Below are positions 29,401 to 37,763 of a stretch of DNA of 64,000 nt, piece after piece (the first letter of the stretch is position 1; every line of letters begins with the position of its first letter). Origin of the DNA: Vibrio sp. BS-M-Sm-2 (GTDB lineage Bacteria; Pseudomonadota; Gammaproteobacteria; Enterobacterales; Vibrionaceae); assembly GCF_041504345.1 (NCBI RefSeq), contig NZ_CP167894.1, positions 496,001 through 560,000 of the forward strand, written 5' to 3'. The translations under genes were made by a program, and so were the position numbers. Below the pieces are notes generated by a model. It was not told where the DNA came from. It did not search any database and worked only from the letters and a program-made list of their open reading frames with translations.

Positions 29401-29533
29401 CAAAACTGATAATTACGTCGCTAGCGGCTGGTTGTTCGCCCGGAGACAAACGTCGAACTTGGCCTTGAGCGTCGAGCACTACACTCCCGCTAGCAAGACC
29501 TAGTATATTTAGGTTGATATTTCCCATATCCAT
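26432..29533 (-). CDS. VCBS-repeat RTX adhesin, FrhA/LapA-like, with LapG cleavage motif
   Basis: An acidic surface protein of about 1033 residues secreted by a type I system. Residues 1-90 resemble the retention module of LapA-type adhesins, and TAAG at 96-99 fits the LapG protease site. Residues about 170-248 form a partial VCBS unit and 256-595 hold three VCBS repeats of about 117 residues, the first two nearly identical. The C-terminus ('LLIGDSGDNIFTWLDSALDN', about 955 on) is the type I secretion target domain of the VCA0849 class. It occupies the place of frhA beside TolC-family, OmpA and nhaA genes, but I recall FrhA as over twice as long. Starts at 29533 or 29527 are both possible. 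Confidence 0.85.
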   Translation of the reverse strand: MDMGNINLNILGLASGSVVLDAQGQVRRLSPGEQPAASDVIISFDTSEESVPSVSARFVDNQGQQNVLDTDDAVAQVQRAIEEGFDPTELGDEFDTAAGEEGSSLTNSGRIERTGAETQAATNFETEGFESQGLSETQSIALFDIIAFALISGETNVIEFEQDEPIETGGALTSDDPDVTFIGKEVAGDNELGTFVVNEDGTWTFVANSPYDELADGEQIQDTTTVQTSDGGEQVITVTIIGTDDAAVATDDSGSVTEDIDVDDITNQLVTSGQIVITDVDSDTPTFSADGEFNLVGSTNDSQLGILSIDPDGVWTYVVNNDDVQYLDDDEFVTEVYTVTASDGTTSEVTITINGADDPSDITVGEGDSDTGEVTEDVDVDLESNNLITSGTLTITDVDDNDVAAFQPNGTFNPEGSTNDTALGMLTITDDGEWTYVVDNDDVQYLDDDEFVTEVYTVTAIDGTTSEVTITINGADDPSEITVGEGDSDMGEVTEDVDVDPDTNELSVSGTLTITDVDTSDMPAFKPNGVFTPIGSTYALALGMLTITPEGAWSYVVDNDAVQYLNDDDVVIERYVVTAIDGVEHVIEITINGVNDAPEATSFTVVNDQDAVIPILFDSEDGGMPDYISDVEDDHDDIPLNIRIESLPTNGSLLYTDENGVTREIVQSDVDNGVLFVPNNISFVAGPGEMFEMGFSGDPEDIPDLVDGFYNWGVEVSPTERLITLDNGNTITLTIEDNNNKPLKQYQGEQPHVGFGIGDTDGSGMNKQETLFLDFTNNPLEVVDFGLDGLGGSFNTDSNVYVEVLYTFADGTTQTEQYQKDPGDTGNSQILYDFSYSSPDNPIVGMELSSTGGSWELRYVQGNEAVTEDPQFDYVAVDSNGAESTVETVTIDIEAPQQYNVISAASNEPLYAESGNDLLIGDSGDNIFTWLDSALDNGTDIIKDFELYTGGSGDLINLNDLVEDPQDETQMAELLDAIEVSVDGEDIALSIPITGGDDVQTIVVEGIATELAGSVDLGNDLAVLGELIKNDAA

Positions 29534-29828
29534 ATTCCCACTTCTACCCAGAACACACCAAACGCGGCTCCAATCCCACTCTGCGCTGTGGCTATTTCCT
29601 ACAGTAAATTTAGTAGTAGCACTATTGATAATCAACTCACTAAAGTAGTACAACCAAAGCGCTTTTCAAATTAGTCAATGGCAATAGCGACTTACATTCA
29701 AAAAAAAACCAACAAACTTCGCATTTTTTTGCAAATGTCCTAAGCTTCGTTTAATACCATTCACTCAATTCAGCGGTAAACGTAGGTTGGGAAACGGATG
29801 AGACATTGAAAGTAGAAGGAGAGCTACT

Positions 29829-31136
29829 TTGAAATTGTTCAAATTATCCATCATGTGTTGCTTAGTTGCTGCAACACCACTCGCCGCTCAAACTCTGGAA
29901 CAGTCGGTGGCTATTACTTTGGCAACCAATCCAAAGATAAAAAGCATCTTTAACGAATATGTGAGCGTGAAAAAGCGTAACGATGCCTCTGGAGGTGCAT
30001 ACAAGCCCAGTATCGATCTTGACGCCGGTATTGGTTACGAAGGCATAAACCCTGCACCAAACAACGGTCCAGATACCGATCTAACAAGAAAGGAAGCGAC
30101 GATTTCCCTCACGCAATTGCTTTGGGATGGTTCCGCGACTCTGTACGACATTGATCGTACCGCCGCAGAAGCCGAGTCGGTTCGTTTACAATTGATTGCA
30201 GATGCCGAAGACAAAGCGCTGGAGGTCACTCAAATCTATTTAGATGCAGTGAAAGCCACTGAAGTGCTGGCACTGTCAGAAAGTAATCTTTCGATACACA
30301 AGAAAATCTACAAAGACATAAAGAAACGAGCTAATTCAGGCATAGGCTCAACCGCGGATGTATCTCAGGTAGAAGCTAGGATTGCAAAAGCTCATGGTAA
30401 CTTGTTGGCCGCACAGAATAATTTGATCGATACACACACACAGTTCAGACGAGTAGTTGGCCAAGAACCCCTAGGCTTAATTTACCCACGAGCCGATATT
30501 TCGAGGATTCCTTTGTCGTTAACGGACGCCATTGTTGATGCCTTGGACAAACACCCCGTTATAAAAATCGCAACGGCTGATGTCGACGCAGCACATTTTC
30601 AATACAAACAATCGAAAGGCGTGAACTACCCTACGTTCTCTATTGAAGCATCACAGTCGTGGCGTGATGATGCGGGAGGCGATGAAGGCTCTAGTCAAGA
30701 GACCCTCGCGATGCTACGCATGCGATATAACTTGTACAACGGTGGAACAGACAGTGCTAATTCCGAAGCAGCTGCTTACCAATTGAATAAAGCAAAAGAT
30801 CTGAGAGATCGCGCTTATCGCCAAGTGGAAGAAGGCCTTCGCCTTTCATGGAGTGCCTTAGATTTAACACTGCAACAAAAAAATTTTCTATCTGACCATG
30901 TTGATTCAGCTTCGGAGACCGTTATCGCTTATGAAAAACAATACCGAATAGGCAAACGTACTCTGCTTGACTTGCTCAACACAGAGAACGAACTATTTGA
31001 AGCCCGTAAAGACTATCTAGATGCGCATTACTCTGAGCAGTACGCTAAGTACCGTGTGATGAACGCAACCGGTTCTTTATTGAACGCTCTACTGGTCGAC
31101 ATACCAGAAGAGTGGACAACGGCCGTGGAGTATTAA
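29829..31136 (+). CDS. TolC-family type I secretion outer-membrane channel
   Basis: A 435-residue outer-membrane efflux protein with a signal peptide (MKLFKLSIMCCLVAATPLAA) and two repeats of the OEP coiled-coil/strand domain; 'YRIGKRTLLDLLNTENELFEARKDY' is the usual C-terminal helix signature. The start is TTG with AAGGAG seven bases upstream, and the signal peptide begins there. It diverges from the adhesin gene, and the family (LapE/AggA type) exports such adhesins. The inner-membrane ATPase and adaptor of the system are not in the window. The OmpA lipoprotein gene starts within its stop codon. Confidence 0.9.
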   Translation: MKLFKLSIMCCLVAATPLAAQTLEQSVAITLATNPKIKSIFNEYVSVKKRNDASGGAYKPSIDLDAGIGYEGINPAPNNGPDTDLTRKEATISLTQLLWDGSATLYDIDRTAAEAESVRLQLIADAEDKALEVTQIYLDAVKATEVLALSESNLSIHKKIYKDIKKRANSGIGSTADVSQVEARIAKAHGNLLAAQNNLIDTHTQFRRVVGQEPLGLIYPRADISRIPLSLTDAIVDALDKHPVIKIATADVDAAHFQYKQSKGVNYPTFSIEASQSWRDDAGGDEGSSQETLAMLRMRYNLYNGGTDSANSEAAAYQLNKAKDLRDRAYRQVEEGLRLSWSALDLTLQQKNFLSDHVDSASETVIAYEKQYRIGKRTLLDLLNTENELFEARKDYLDAHYSEQYAKYRVMNATGSLLNALLVDIPEEWTTAVEY

Positions 31137-31747
31137 TGATGAAAATAACTTACTTATTACTTCCCGTATTAACGATGACTCTATTCGCCTGCTCTAGTCA
31201 ACAGGAAGAGGCCTACATCGAGACACCTGAAGCGGAGCAGATTGCAGACCTGCAAGATGATGACAAAGATGGTGTGGTAAACGCACGCGATACCTGCCCA
31301 GGAACGCCTGAAGCATCACAAGTCGATAATGATGGCTGTGGTGAAACGATTCGTGCAGAAGAAGTCAGACAGCTAAAGATACTCTTTGCTCATGACTCAT
31401 TTGAAGTGAACCCAATATTTTCTGATCAAATCAGCACGATGGCAGAGTTCCTTGAAACCTACAAAAGTGCTTCTATCGAAATCCAAGGTTACGCGAGTAA
31501 AGTGGGTTCCAATGAGTACAACTTAGATTTGTCAAAGAAACGAGCGAATAATGTGCAAGACGAGTTATTGTCGAATGGTATAGAACCAGAGCGTGTCAGA
31601 ATTGTTGGCTATGGCGAAGAACGCTTAGAAAGCGATGGTGATGACCCTACTTCACACGCACTGAACCGAAAGGTAACGGCGACCGTAGTTGGGTTAAGTG
31701 AGCAGATCGTTGAAGAGTGGACTATTTTTACCACACTAGAAAAGTAG
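31136..31747 (+). CDS. OmpA-family peptidoglycan-associated lipoprotein
   Basis: A 203-residue lipoprotein. The signal peptide ends in the lipobox LFAC, followed by an acidic linker with one thrombospondin type 3-like calcium motif ('DDKDGVVNARDTCPGTPEAS') and a C-terminal OmpA domain that binds peptidoglycan ('IEIQGYASKVGSNEYNLDLS', 'KRANNVQDEL'). The ATG overlaps the TAA of the TolC-family gene (TAATG) with GGAG upstream, so the two are coupled. It probably anchors or supports the adhesin export channel. Confidence 0.9.
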   Translation: MMKITYLLLPVLTMTLFACSSQQEEAYIETPEAEQIADLQDDDKDGVVNARDTCPGTPEASQVDNDGCGETIRAEEVRQLKILFAHDSFEVNPIFSDQISTMAEFLETYKSASIEIQGYASKVGSNEYNLDLSKKRANNVQDELLSNGIEPERVRIVGYGEERLESDGDDPTSHALNRKVTATVVGLSEQIVEEWTIFTTLEK

Positions 31748-31814
31748 CGTGACATTGTCACCGTACTTGCAAAAAAAGCTATCTTACAAATAGTAGCTTA
31801 GCAACATGATCAAT

Positions 31815-31848
31815 AAAGCCGTGATAGGGTTACCTATCACGGCTTTTT
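31815..31848 (+). terminator. Terminator after the TolC/OmpA operon
   Basis: A 14-bp perfect stem AAAGCCGTGATAGG/CCTATCACGGCTTT with TTTTTG after it. Confidence 0.93.
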
Positions 31849-31959
31849 GTTCTTTGTCGTCACATAAATCGTGTGGATGACTCTGTGACTCTTCTTGCTA
31901 CTCAGAAATTGACTTGTTGCTCAGGAATTGGTTCGATGGTTAATCGAACCAATTACCGA

Positions 31960-33123
31960 TTATAGTTTTACTTCTTGATGCTTAGTTTTCGGTAGAGAAA
32001 TACTTAGCAGGAAGTAACCTAAGATAGCTGCAGTTGTTGAGCCCATCAGGATACCTAATCGAGCAAGCGTATCAAAATCTGCGTTCGTTGGACCAAATGC
32101 CAGTGACGAGATGAAGATAGACATAGTAAAGCCAATGCCACACAACACAGATACCGCGAAGATGTTCATGAAGTTCACACCTTCAGGAAGCTTAGCTACA
32201 CCCGTTTTCACAGCGCCCCAGCTGAATAGGAAGATACCCAGGGGCTTACCAACCAATAGACCCATAGCAATACCAAGCGGTAGCATGCCTGTAAGGTTTG
32301 AAAGTGATATTCCTTCCAGTGAGATACCTGCGTTTGCAAATGCAAAGATTGGCAAAATAGCAAAAGCTACATATGGGTGCAGTGCATGTTCTAGGTGTTT
32401 CAGCGGAGAATGTTCTCCTTTATTACCTTTTAATGGGATAGCAAAACCAATGACTACACCAGCCAATGTTGCGTGAACACCAGACTTCAATACAGCGAAC
32501 CACAGGATCGCACCAACAATTAAGTACACGCTCAGCTTAGTTACATGCTTGTTATTTAACATGAACAACACACCAGTCGCGATGAAGCCAACCGTCAGAG
32601 CAAGCGTTGATAGGTCGCCTGAGTAGAACAGTGCAATGATAACAACAACACCTAAATCATCGATAATTGCCAACGCTAATAAGAATACCTTCAAGCTTAC
32701 CGGTACACGGTTACCAAGAAGAGCCATGATGCCCAATGCGAATGCGATATCCGTTGCAGCAGGGATAGCCCAACCTTGAAGCGCTTCAGGGTTACTTGAG
32801 TTAAATAGCACGTAAATAAGTGCAGGAGCTAGCATACCGCCCACAGCAGCGATAGCTGGGAAGATTGCCGTCTCTTTAGACTTTAATGCGCCTTCTAAAA
32901 GTTCGCGCTTAACTTCTAAGCCGATTAGAAGGAAGAAGACAGCCATTAAGCCATCGTTAATCCAGTGAGACACAGACATACCAAGAACGTAACTATGAAG
33001 TACACCTTGGTACATTTCGTTCAGTGGTGAGTTTGCTACAAACATTGCGATCGCCGCAGCGATGACTAGGATGATGCCGCCAGCAGATTCCAATTTAAAG
33101 AAGTCACGGATGACGTCGGTCAT
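31960..33123 (-). CDS. nhaA: Na+/H+ antiporter NhaA
   Basis: A 387-residue inner-membrane antiporter (E. coli 388). The ion-binding aspartates are visible in '[19 protein letters not shown]' (equivalent of D133) and '[17 protein letters not shown]' (D163/D164). It exchanges internal sodium for external protons at alkaline pH, which suits a marine organism. Start at 33123 ([13 protein letters not shown]) is chosen over an upstream in-frame codon because homology begins there and AAGGGCG precedes it. An inverted repeat AATTGGTTCGAT/ATCGAACCAATT (31925-31952) lies behind the stop codon. Confidence 0.96.
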   Translation of the reverse strand: MTDVIRDFFKLESAGGIILVIAAAIAMFVANSPLNEMYQGVLHSYVLGMSVSHWINDGLMAVFFLLIGLEVKRELLEGALKSKETAIFPAIAAVGGMLAPALIYVLFNSSNPEALQGWAIPAATDIAFALGIMALLGNRVPVSLKVFLLALAIIDDLGVVVIIALFYSGDLSTLALTVGFIATGVLFMLNNKHVTKLSVYLIVGAILWFAVLKSGVHATLAGVVIGFAIPLKGNKGEHSPLKHLEHALHPYVAFAILPIFAFANAGISLEGISLSNLTGMLPLGIAMGLLVGKPLGIFLFSWGAVKTGVAKLPEGVNFMNIFAVSVLCGIGFTMSIFISSLAFGPTNADFDTLARLGILMGSTTAAILGYFLLSISLPKTKHQEVKL

Positions 33124-33365
33124 GATTTCGCCCTTATATTTATTATTTAAATAAACGAATAACAAAGAATAACCCAGAGTTTATATCCAAGCTTTATCGA
33201 TAGATAATCACTTCTTCGGATGTTTAACTTCGGTTTTTCCTACAAATACTAAACAATACGTCGTATATTCCATAATATTATTATGCGCCATAAAATAAGT
33301 ATAGATGAGATCACCAAGGCTGTATGCACAAATAATTCGAGTCTGGTAGGAATCGCAAACATAAA

Positions 33366-33392
33366 AAAAGGCTATAAAATGATAGCCTTAGG
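33366..33392 (-). terminator. Terminator after the AttH-like gene
   Basis: An 8-bp stem AAGGCTAT/ATAGCCTT with a T7 run on the minus strand. Confidence 0.8.
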
Positions 33393-33398
33393 TGTTTT

Positions 33399-34547
33399 TT
33401 AGTAGCCTGTTAACTGCATAAAGCCTGTTGCTTCATGGCTTCCGCTCGCCATAATTGGCCCTTCCCAATAGGGTATGACAAAAGGCAGCCACATATCCCT
33501 GCGCTTGATACGCGTCGTGAGGTTGATATTGTGTTGTGGCACATTAATAATCCATTGCAGTGGCATTCTTCTGCCATTCAGTAGCGTCGTATTCTGTAAA
33601 GGCTTAATAGAAATATCGGAGTCCGTGAGCTGGTACACTTTACCTGAGCGAGTGGCCAATGTTCCGAAAACATAAGGCAACTGTTGATTATGGCGGTAGC
33701 GGTTAATGCTCAGTGCTGTACCATCATCAAGATTAAACACGAACCAATCCCAGCCTTGCTGGCCCACTCCGAGTAAGCCACTACCCCACTCTTTATGTAC
33801 CCAAGCAATGCCTTCAACTTCCTTGGCAACACCGTCCAAATTTAACACGCCACTTAGAGACAGGAACGGAGCGCTGAAGTTATAAGACGCAACAGGTAAT
33901 AAATCGTGCTTTTTCTGATAGCCGTTATCGCCGTTGAGCACGTATGGGCCTTTCGCTATAGTGTCGAGTTCAAGGCCAAACGTATCAGTTTGCACTTGAA
34001 GTCGACCTGGGAATGGTGTGCTACCGAGTGCGCGCCAGTTCCAGTTATCAATCCAAATCCTAAACGGACGACTGGTCATTCCCGCCTGGCCTATGCCACC
34101 ACGCGCTAAACGTTGCTCTTTCCAAACTTTGGAATCAGAGGAGATCACAACATTTGAAATATAGACCTGAGGACTTTGCCACCCTGGAGTCTCACGTTCA
34201 TCAGTAGCTATACGGAAGAAGCTCCACTGCACTGAGTACTTTTTACCGTCATCCCCTTTTAGAGATGCAAAGTAATGCCACCACTCGTGTTGGAATTCTG
34301 GGTGGAACTGAAAGTCACGAGGCAATGAAACGCTGCGGTCAGGTAGCACAGGCTCAAACACATTGAAGTGTTCGCTAACAAGTACTGAGTTAACCTCGTT
34401 AACCCCCTTTTCACCAACGTCAACAAAATAAGAATAGTACGCCCAGATACCTAAAATAGCGCCAAAGAAACCAATCAGTAATAGAGAGGAAATAAATCGG
34501 TGTCTGAGTTTCGTTGAGCCGTTTCGTTGAAGCATATTAAAGCGCAT
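33399..34547 (-). CDS. AttH/CrtC-type lipocalin-like secreted protein
   Basis: A 382-residue protein with one N-terminal membrane segment (about 18-38) and a large exported part composed of a CrtC/AttH lipocalin-like domain ('FHPEFQHEWWHYFASLKGDD', 'WVHKEWGSGLLGVGQQGWDW') and a second lipocalin-like domain at the C-terminus. The family (COG5621, predicted secreted hydrolase) is regularly encoded with an FtsX-type permease and ATPase, as here: its start overlaps the permease stop by 11 bases. Substrate is unknown; lipid or carotenoid-like ligands are possible. Confidence 0.87.
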   Translation of the reverse strand: MRFNMLQRNGSTKLRHRFISSLLLIGFFGAILGIWAYYSYFVDVGEKGVNEVNSVLVSEHFNVFEPVLPDRSVSLPRDFQFHPEFQHEWWHYFASLKGDDGKKYSVQWSFFRIATDERETPGWQSPQVYISNVVISSDSKVWKEQRLARGGIGQAGMTSRPFRIWIDNWNWRALGSTPFPGRLQVQTDTFGLELDTIAKGPYVLNGDNGYQKKHDLLPVASYNFSAPFLSLSGVLNLDGVAKEVEGIAWVHKEWGSGLLGVGQQGWDWFVFNLDDGTALSINRYRHNQQLPYVFGTLATRSGKVYQLTDSDISIKPLQNTTLLNGRRMPLQWIINVPQHNINLTTRIKRRDMWLPFVIPYWEGPIMASGSHEATGFMQLTGY

Positions 34548-36990
34548 CCCTCAATGATTTCATCGGGGTATTCCGAATCATTCTCATCACTGGCAAAGCA
34601 CCAGCCAACATCAATGCAGCCATGGCCCATGCAAATGTCTGTAAATAGTCCCAAGGAATCACTTGTAACTCGAGAGACCAGCCAAAAGACTGCTTAATAA
34701 CGATATCAACAATCAAGCTTGCTAACGCTAAACCGAGCGGAATCGCAATCAAGGAGGAAATAAGCCCAAACACAAACAACTGTAAGCTACCTGTCAGAAT
34801 CAGCTCCTTCGCCGATACACCTAAACAGCGCTGCAGCGAGATATGCCTTTGTCGAGACACTTCACCAGCAACGGTTGCGAAGAAGATACCAAAGACTGCG
34901 ATAACCAATGTGATGTTACCCAACGTATCAGCGATCGCAAACGTTCTATCAAACACACGCATTGCTTGACTGTGAATATTGTTGTTATCAAAAACTCGCT
35001 CAGAACCAAGCCTGAATACACTTTCCAGTCGGCTGCGAAGTCCTACTGAATTGACATCATCTTTGAGTATCACGCCAAGGCCCACATTGCCGCGCCCTGC
35101 AAATCCATACAGCCAGTTTCGATGCGACATCATGACCTGATGGTAAGGGTTCCCATAGTCGTAGTAAACACCGACAACCTGCCAACCGGAACCGAGGTTG
35201 TCATAAAGGTCAATGTAGTCGCCTGGGCGAATCCCCAACTTAAGAGACATCGACTCACTGATCAACACACCTTTCGAGTGATGTAAGTGATACCAGTAGT
35301 TCGGAATACCTAATTTGATGGTCAGAGCTTCTAGTTCGCCTTCAGAAGGACCAGTACTGACCACTTGAATACTACCCACTGGAGAAGCTACGTCTTTTTC
35401 CCAACGCCACCAAACTGAGTCCACTTCTGGTTGGCCTGACAGCCAGTTACTCATGCGAGCAGCGGCATTGTTGGTTGGGTAGATGTAAAGATCTGCAGCC
35501 AAACGCTGTGTTAGCCATTTATCAGTGGTATCCCTAAAGCTACCTACCATGGTTTCTACACCAATGTTTGCAGTCAGCGCCAACATAAACGCCATTGTTG
35601 CTACGCCACGGTAGCTCATACTTGACGCAGCATCAGCAAAGAACCAACGAGCACGAACCCAGCGCAGTGAATAAGAGAGGCTATTAAATAGCTTCCACAT
35701 CAAGAATGGCGTAAACAGAGCCACACTGACGAGCATCAACGCAATAATCGCAAAACCAGACTCTTGAGTCTGAGGGGCTTGATACACAGCGACAGCTGCA
35801 ACCAAGAAGCCACACCCAATCAATGCTTGCCATGTGAATTCCGTACCCGCAAAGCGCATCAAAGATAATCGAGAGGTCAAACGAATAGGTTGTGATCTAA
35901 GCAAACGAACCAGCGGCCAAGCACACGCTAAGAAGGCACCAAGTAGTGCCATTAACAAGCTGTAACCGCTCCATCGCCAATTCCAGTCAATCGTTAAACC
36001 AACATTGGCGTCATATAGGTCACCTAAGCTTGAAGATACTGCCGGTAACAATTGATTAGCCAACATGACACCGAATACATTACCGCAGATCCAGCTCAGT
36101 ACTACCAATAGCAACAACTCTAAACAAAGCGCTTTCGCCAGTTGCCAGCCCGATACACCTGTTTGTCTTAAAATTCCGACTAACGGTTGGCGCTGAATAA
36201 ACGACAGCGACATCGCTTGATAGAAAATAAACAAGCCAACCACAAACGACAGCATACCCATCGCTTTAAGATTTAAGTGAAAAGCACTGGTCAGCGACTC
36301 GAGTTCCGCTTTAGAACTGCGGGTGATCGTCAGCCCATTCGGCAACATATTTTTTAGGCGCTCAAATTTCTCAGTAGACATGTCTGAGCAAGCAATAACT
36401 GAAAGCCCTGCACTGCGTTTAAGCATGCGGAGCAAGGAAATATCTGCTATTAACCTGGTGCCATTAATCAGGTTGTTTTGATCGACAACCACAGGACCGA
36501 GCTCAGAGCCATCCATCAGAGGAATGTAATCACCGTTGTTCCACTCCATGTGTTCAGCGAGATCATCACTTACAAGGATTGGATATGGCGGTTTCATGAG
36601 GTTTAAAGTGGTGAGATCTTTTAACGCAATACCCGGCTGCAACTGAAGCATAGAAACAGGGTCTATGCCGATAAGCATGAAGTTCGCGCCGTTTTCATCA
36701 GTGATACGATGGTGGTCAAAAGGAGAGCACTGTTGAAAGCCTTCACGGCGAAGCTGGATATAAAAACCTTGTGGGATCTTATTAGCGTTGTGTTTTGGTC
36801 GAATACGGTAAGGAAGAGGATTCGAAAAGAGTTTTTCGCCATGTGCATAGCTTTGCTTGGCGTGTTGATTGATAGCAGTAACACCAACCAAAAGTGATAC
36901 GCCGAGGGTTAAACCAAGCCATACCAAAATAATCTGCAGTGGGTAACGTCGATAGTGACCGAGTAGTGCCTTAACTACGGGCCATAACAT
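34537..36990 (-). CDS. FtsX-like ABC transporter permease
   Basis: An 817-residue permease with an N-terminal membrane helix (about 15-38), a MacB-type periplasmic domain, a middle membrane cluster (about 240-450), a second periplasmic domain and a final three-helix FtsX domain (about 680-810), i.e. two FtsX units fused. AGGAGG lies eight bases before the ATG at 36990, making that start firm; it overlaps the end of the ATPase gene by 20 bases. Together with the ATPase and AttH-like protein it forms a three-gene export or envelope-lipid operon. Confidence 0.9.
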   Translation of the reverse strand: MLWPVVKALLGHYRRYPLQIILVWLGLTLGVSLLVGVTAINQHAKQSYAHGEKLFSNPLPYRIRPKHNANKIPQGFYIQLRREGFQQCSPFDHHRITDENGANFMLIGIDPVSMLQLQPGIALKDLTTLNLMKPPYPILVSDDLAEHMEWNNGDYIPLMDGSELGPVVVDQNNLINGTRLIADISLLRMLKRSAGLSVIACSDMSTEKFERLKNMLPNGLTITRSSKAELESLTSAFHLNLKAMGMLSFVVGLFIFYQAMSLSFIQRQPLVGILRQTGVSGWQLAKALCLELLLLVVLSWICGNVFGVMLANQLLPAVSSSLGDLYDANVGLTIDWNWRWSGYSLLMALLGAFLACAWPLVRLLRSQPIRLTSRLSLMRFAGTEFTWQALIGCGFLVAAVAVYQAPQTQESGFAIIALMLVSVALFTPFLMWKLFNSLSYSLRWVRARWFFADAASSMSYRGVATMAFMLALTANIGVETMVGSFRDTTDKWLTQRLAADLYIYPTNNAAARMSNWLSGQPEVDSVWWRWEKDVASPVGSIQVVSTGPSEGELEALTIKLGIPNYWYHLHHSKGVLISESMSLKLGIRPGDYIDLYDNLGSGWQVVGVYYDYGNPYHQVMMSHRNWLYGFAGRGNVGLGVILKDDVNSVGLRSRLESVFRLGSERVFDNNNIHSQAMRVFDRTFAIADTLGNITLVIAVFGIFFATVAGEVSRQRHISLQRCLGVSAKELILTGSLQLFVFGLISSLIAIPLGLALASLIVDIVIKQSFGWSLELQVIPWDYLQTFAWAMAALMLAGALPVMRMIRNTPMKSLRDAL

Positions 36991-37641
36991 GCAGTTGCCC
37001 TCCTTGTAGACGGATCCTGCCATCCATGTGCAGTGCTACTTTTTCACTGTGTGTCACCAGCAACAAGGTACATTCTAATTGGCGAGCCAAAGAGGTCAGC
37101 AAACGCATTACGGCTTCTGCATTACGCTCATCTAAACTACCGGTCGGCTCATCGGCCAGTAATATTTTTGGTTCCATATACAGCGCACGCGCAATTGCCG
37201 CACGTTGTTGTTGACCACCAGACGCTTCTTCTGGGTAACGGCCAAGCAAAGGCATAAGGTCTAAAGCAGAAAGAATCTGCCTCCAGAGGCCTTTGTCTTC
37301 AGGTAAGCCTTTTAACTGACGGCAAAAACGGATGTTATCGGCAATATTTAGCGTTGGCAGTAAGTTGAACTGCTGAAAAATATGGCCAATGTTGTTTCTA
37401 CGATAAGCAGTGCGATCACGCTCGGTTGAGTCGTGCATATTGAAGTGAGGGAAAGCGATTTCACCTGAATCAGCAAGGTCTAAACCCGCGATAAGGTTCA
37501 GTAAAGTGCTTTTACCTGACCCGCTTTCTCCCATTAATGCTAGCTGGTCACCTTGGTTTAATGTTAATTCAGCACCTTGCAAAACAGGGTGAAACTCCCC
37601 CCATCGACATAGCCTTTACATAGGTCTGACAGCTTTAACAT
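36971..37641 (-). CDS. LolD/MacB-type ABC ATPase, reading frame broken near its N-terminus
   Basis: The intact frame (TTG at 37582 to 36971) carries Walker A 'MGESGSGKSTLLNLIAG', Q-loop 'FQQFNLLPT', signature 'SGGQQQR' and Walker B 'ILLADEP'. It lacks the usual first 20 residues. These are found upstream in another frame: ATG at 37641 reads MLKLSDLCKGYVDGG, then shifts at a run of six G (37602-37597 on the minus strand). Seven G would continue as EFHPVLQGAELTL, restoring a normal 223-residue subunit with its A-loop tyrosine. Either the tract is miscounted, phase-variable, or the gene is newly broken. Confidence 0.85.
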
Positions 37642-37763
37642 TAAACAGCTCGCATTAGTTAGAATTTGGAAGGAGAATCTACACTAATTCCCTGTTAGGA
37701 GGAAGTATTTTGAAAGATAGATCACACACCAATGATAAAGTGACGTGATTGGTGCGTCCTACT

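Noticed and set aside
31925..31952. Terminator behind nhaA
   Set aside because: The inverted repeat is perfect (12 bp), but no T-run follows on the minus strand, so termination is doubtful; it is mentioned only in the nhaA entry.
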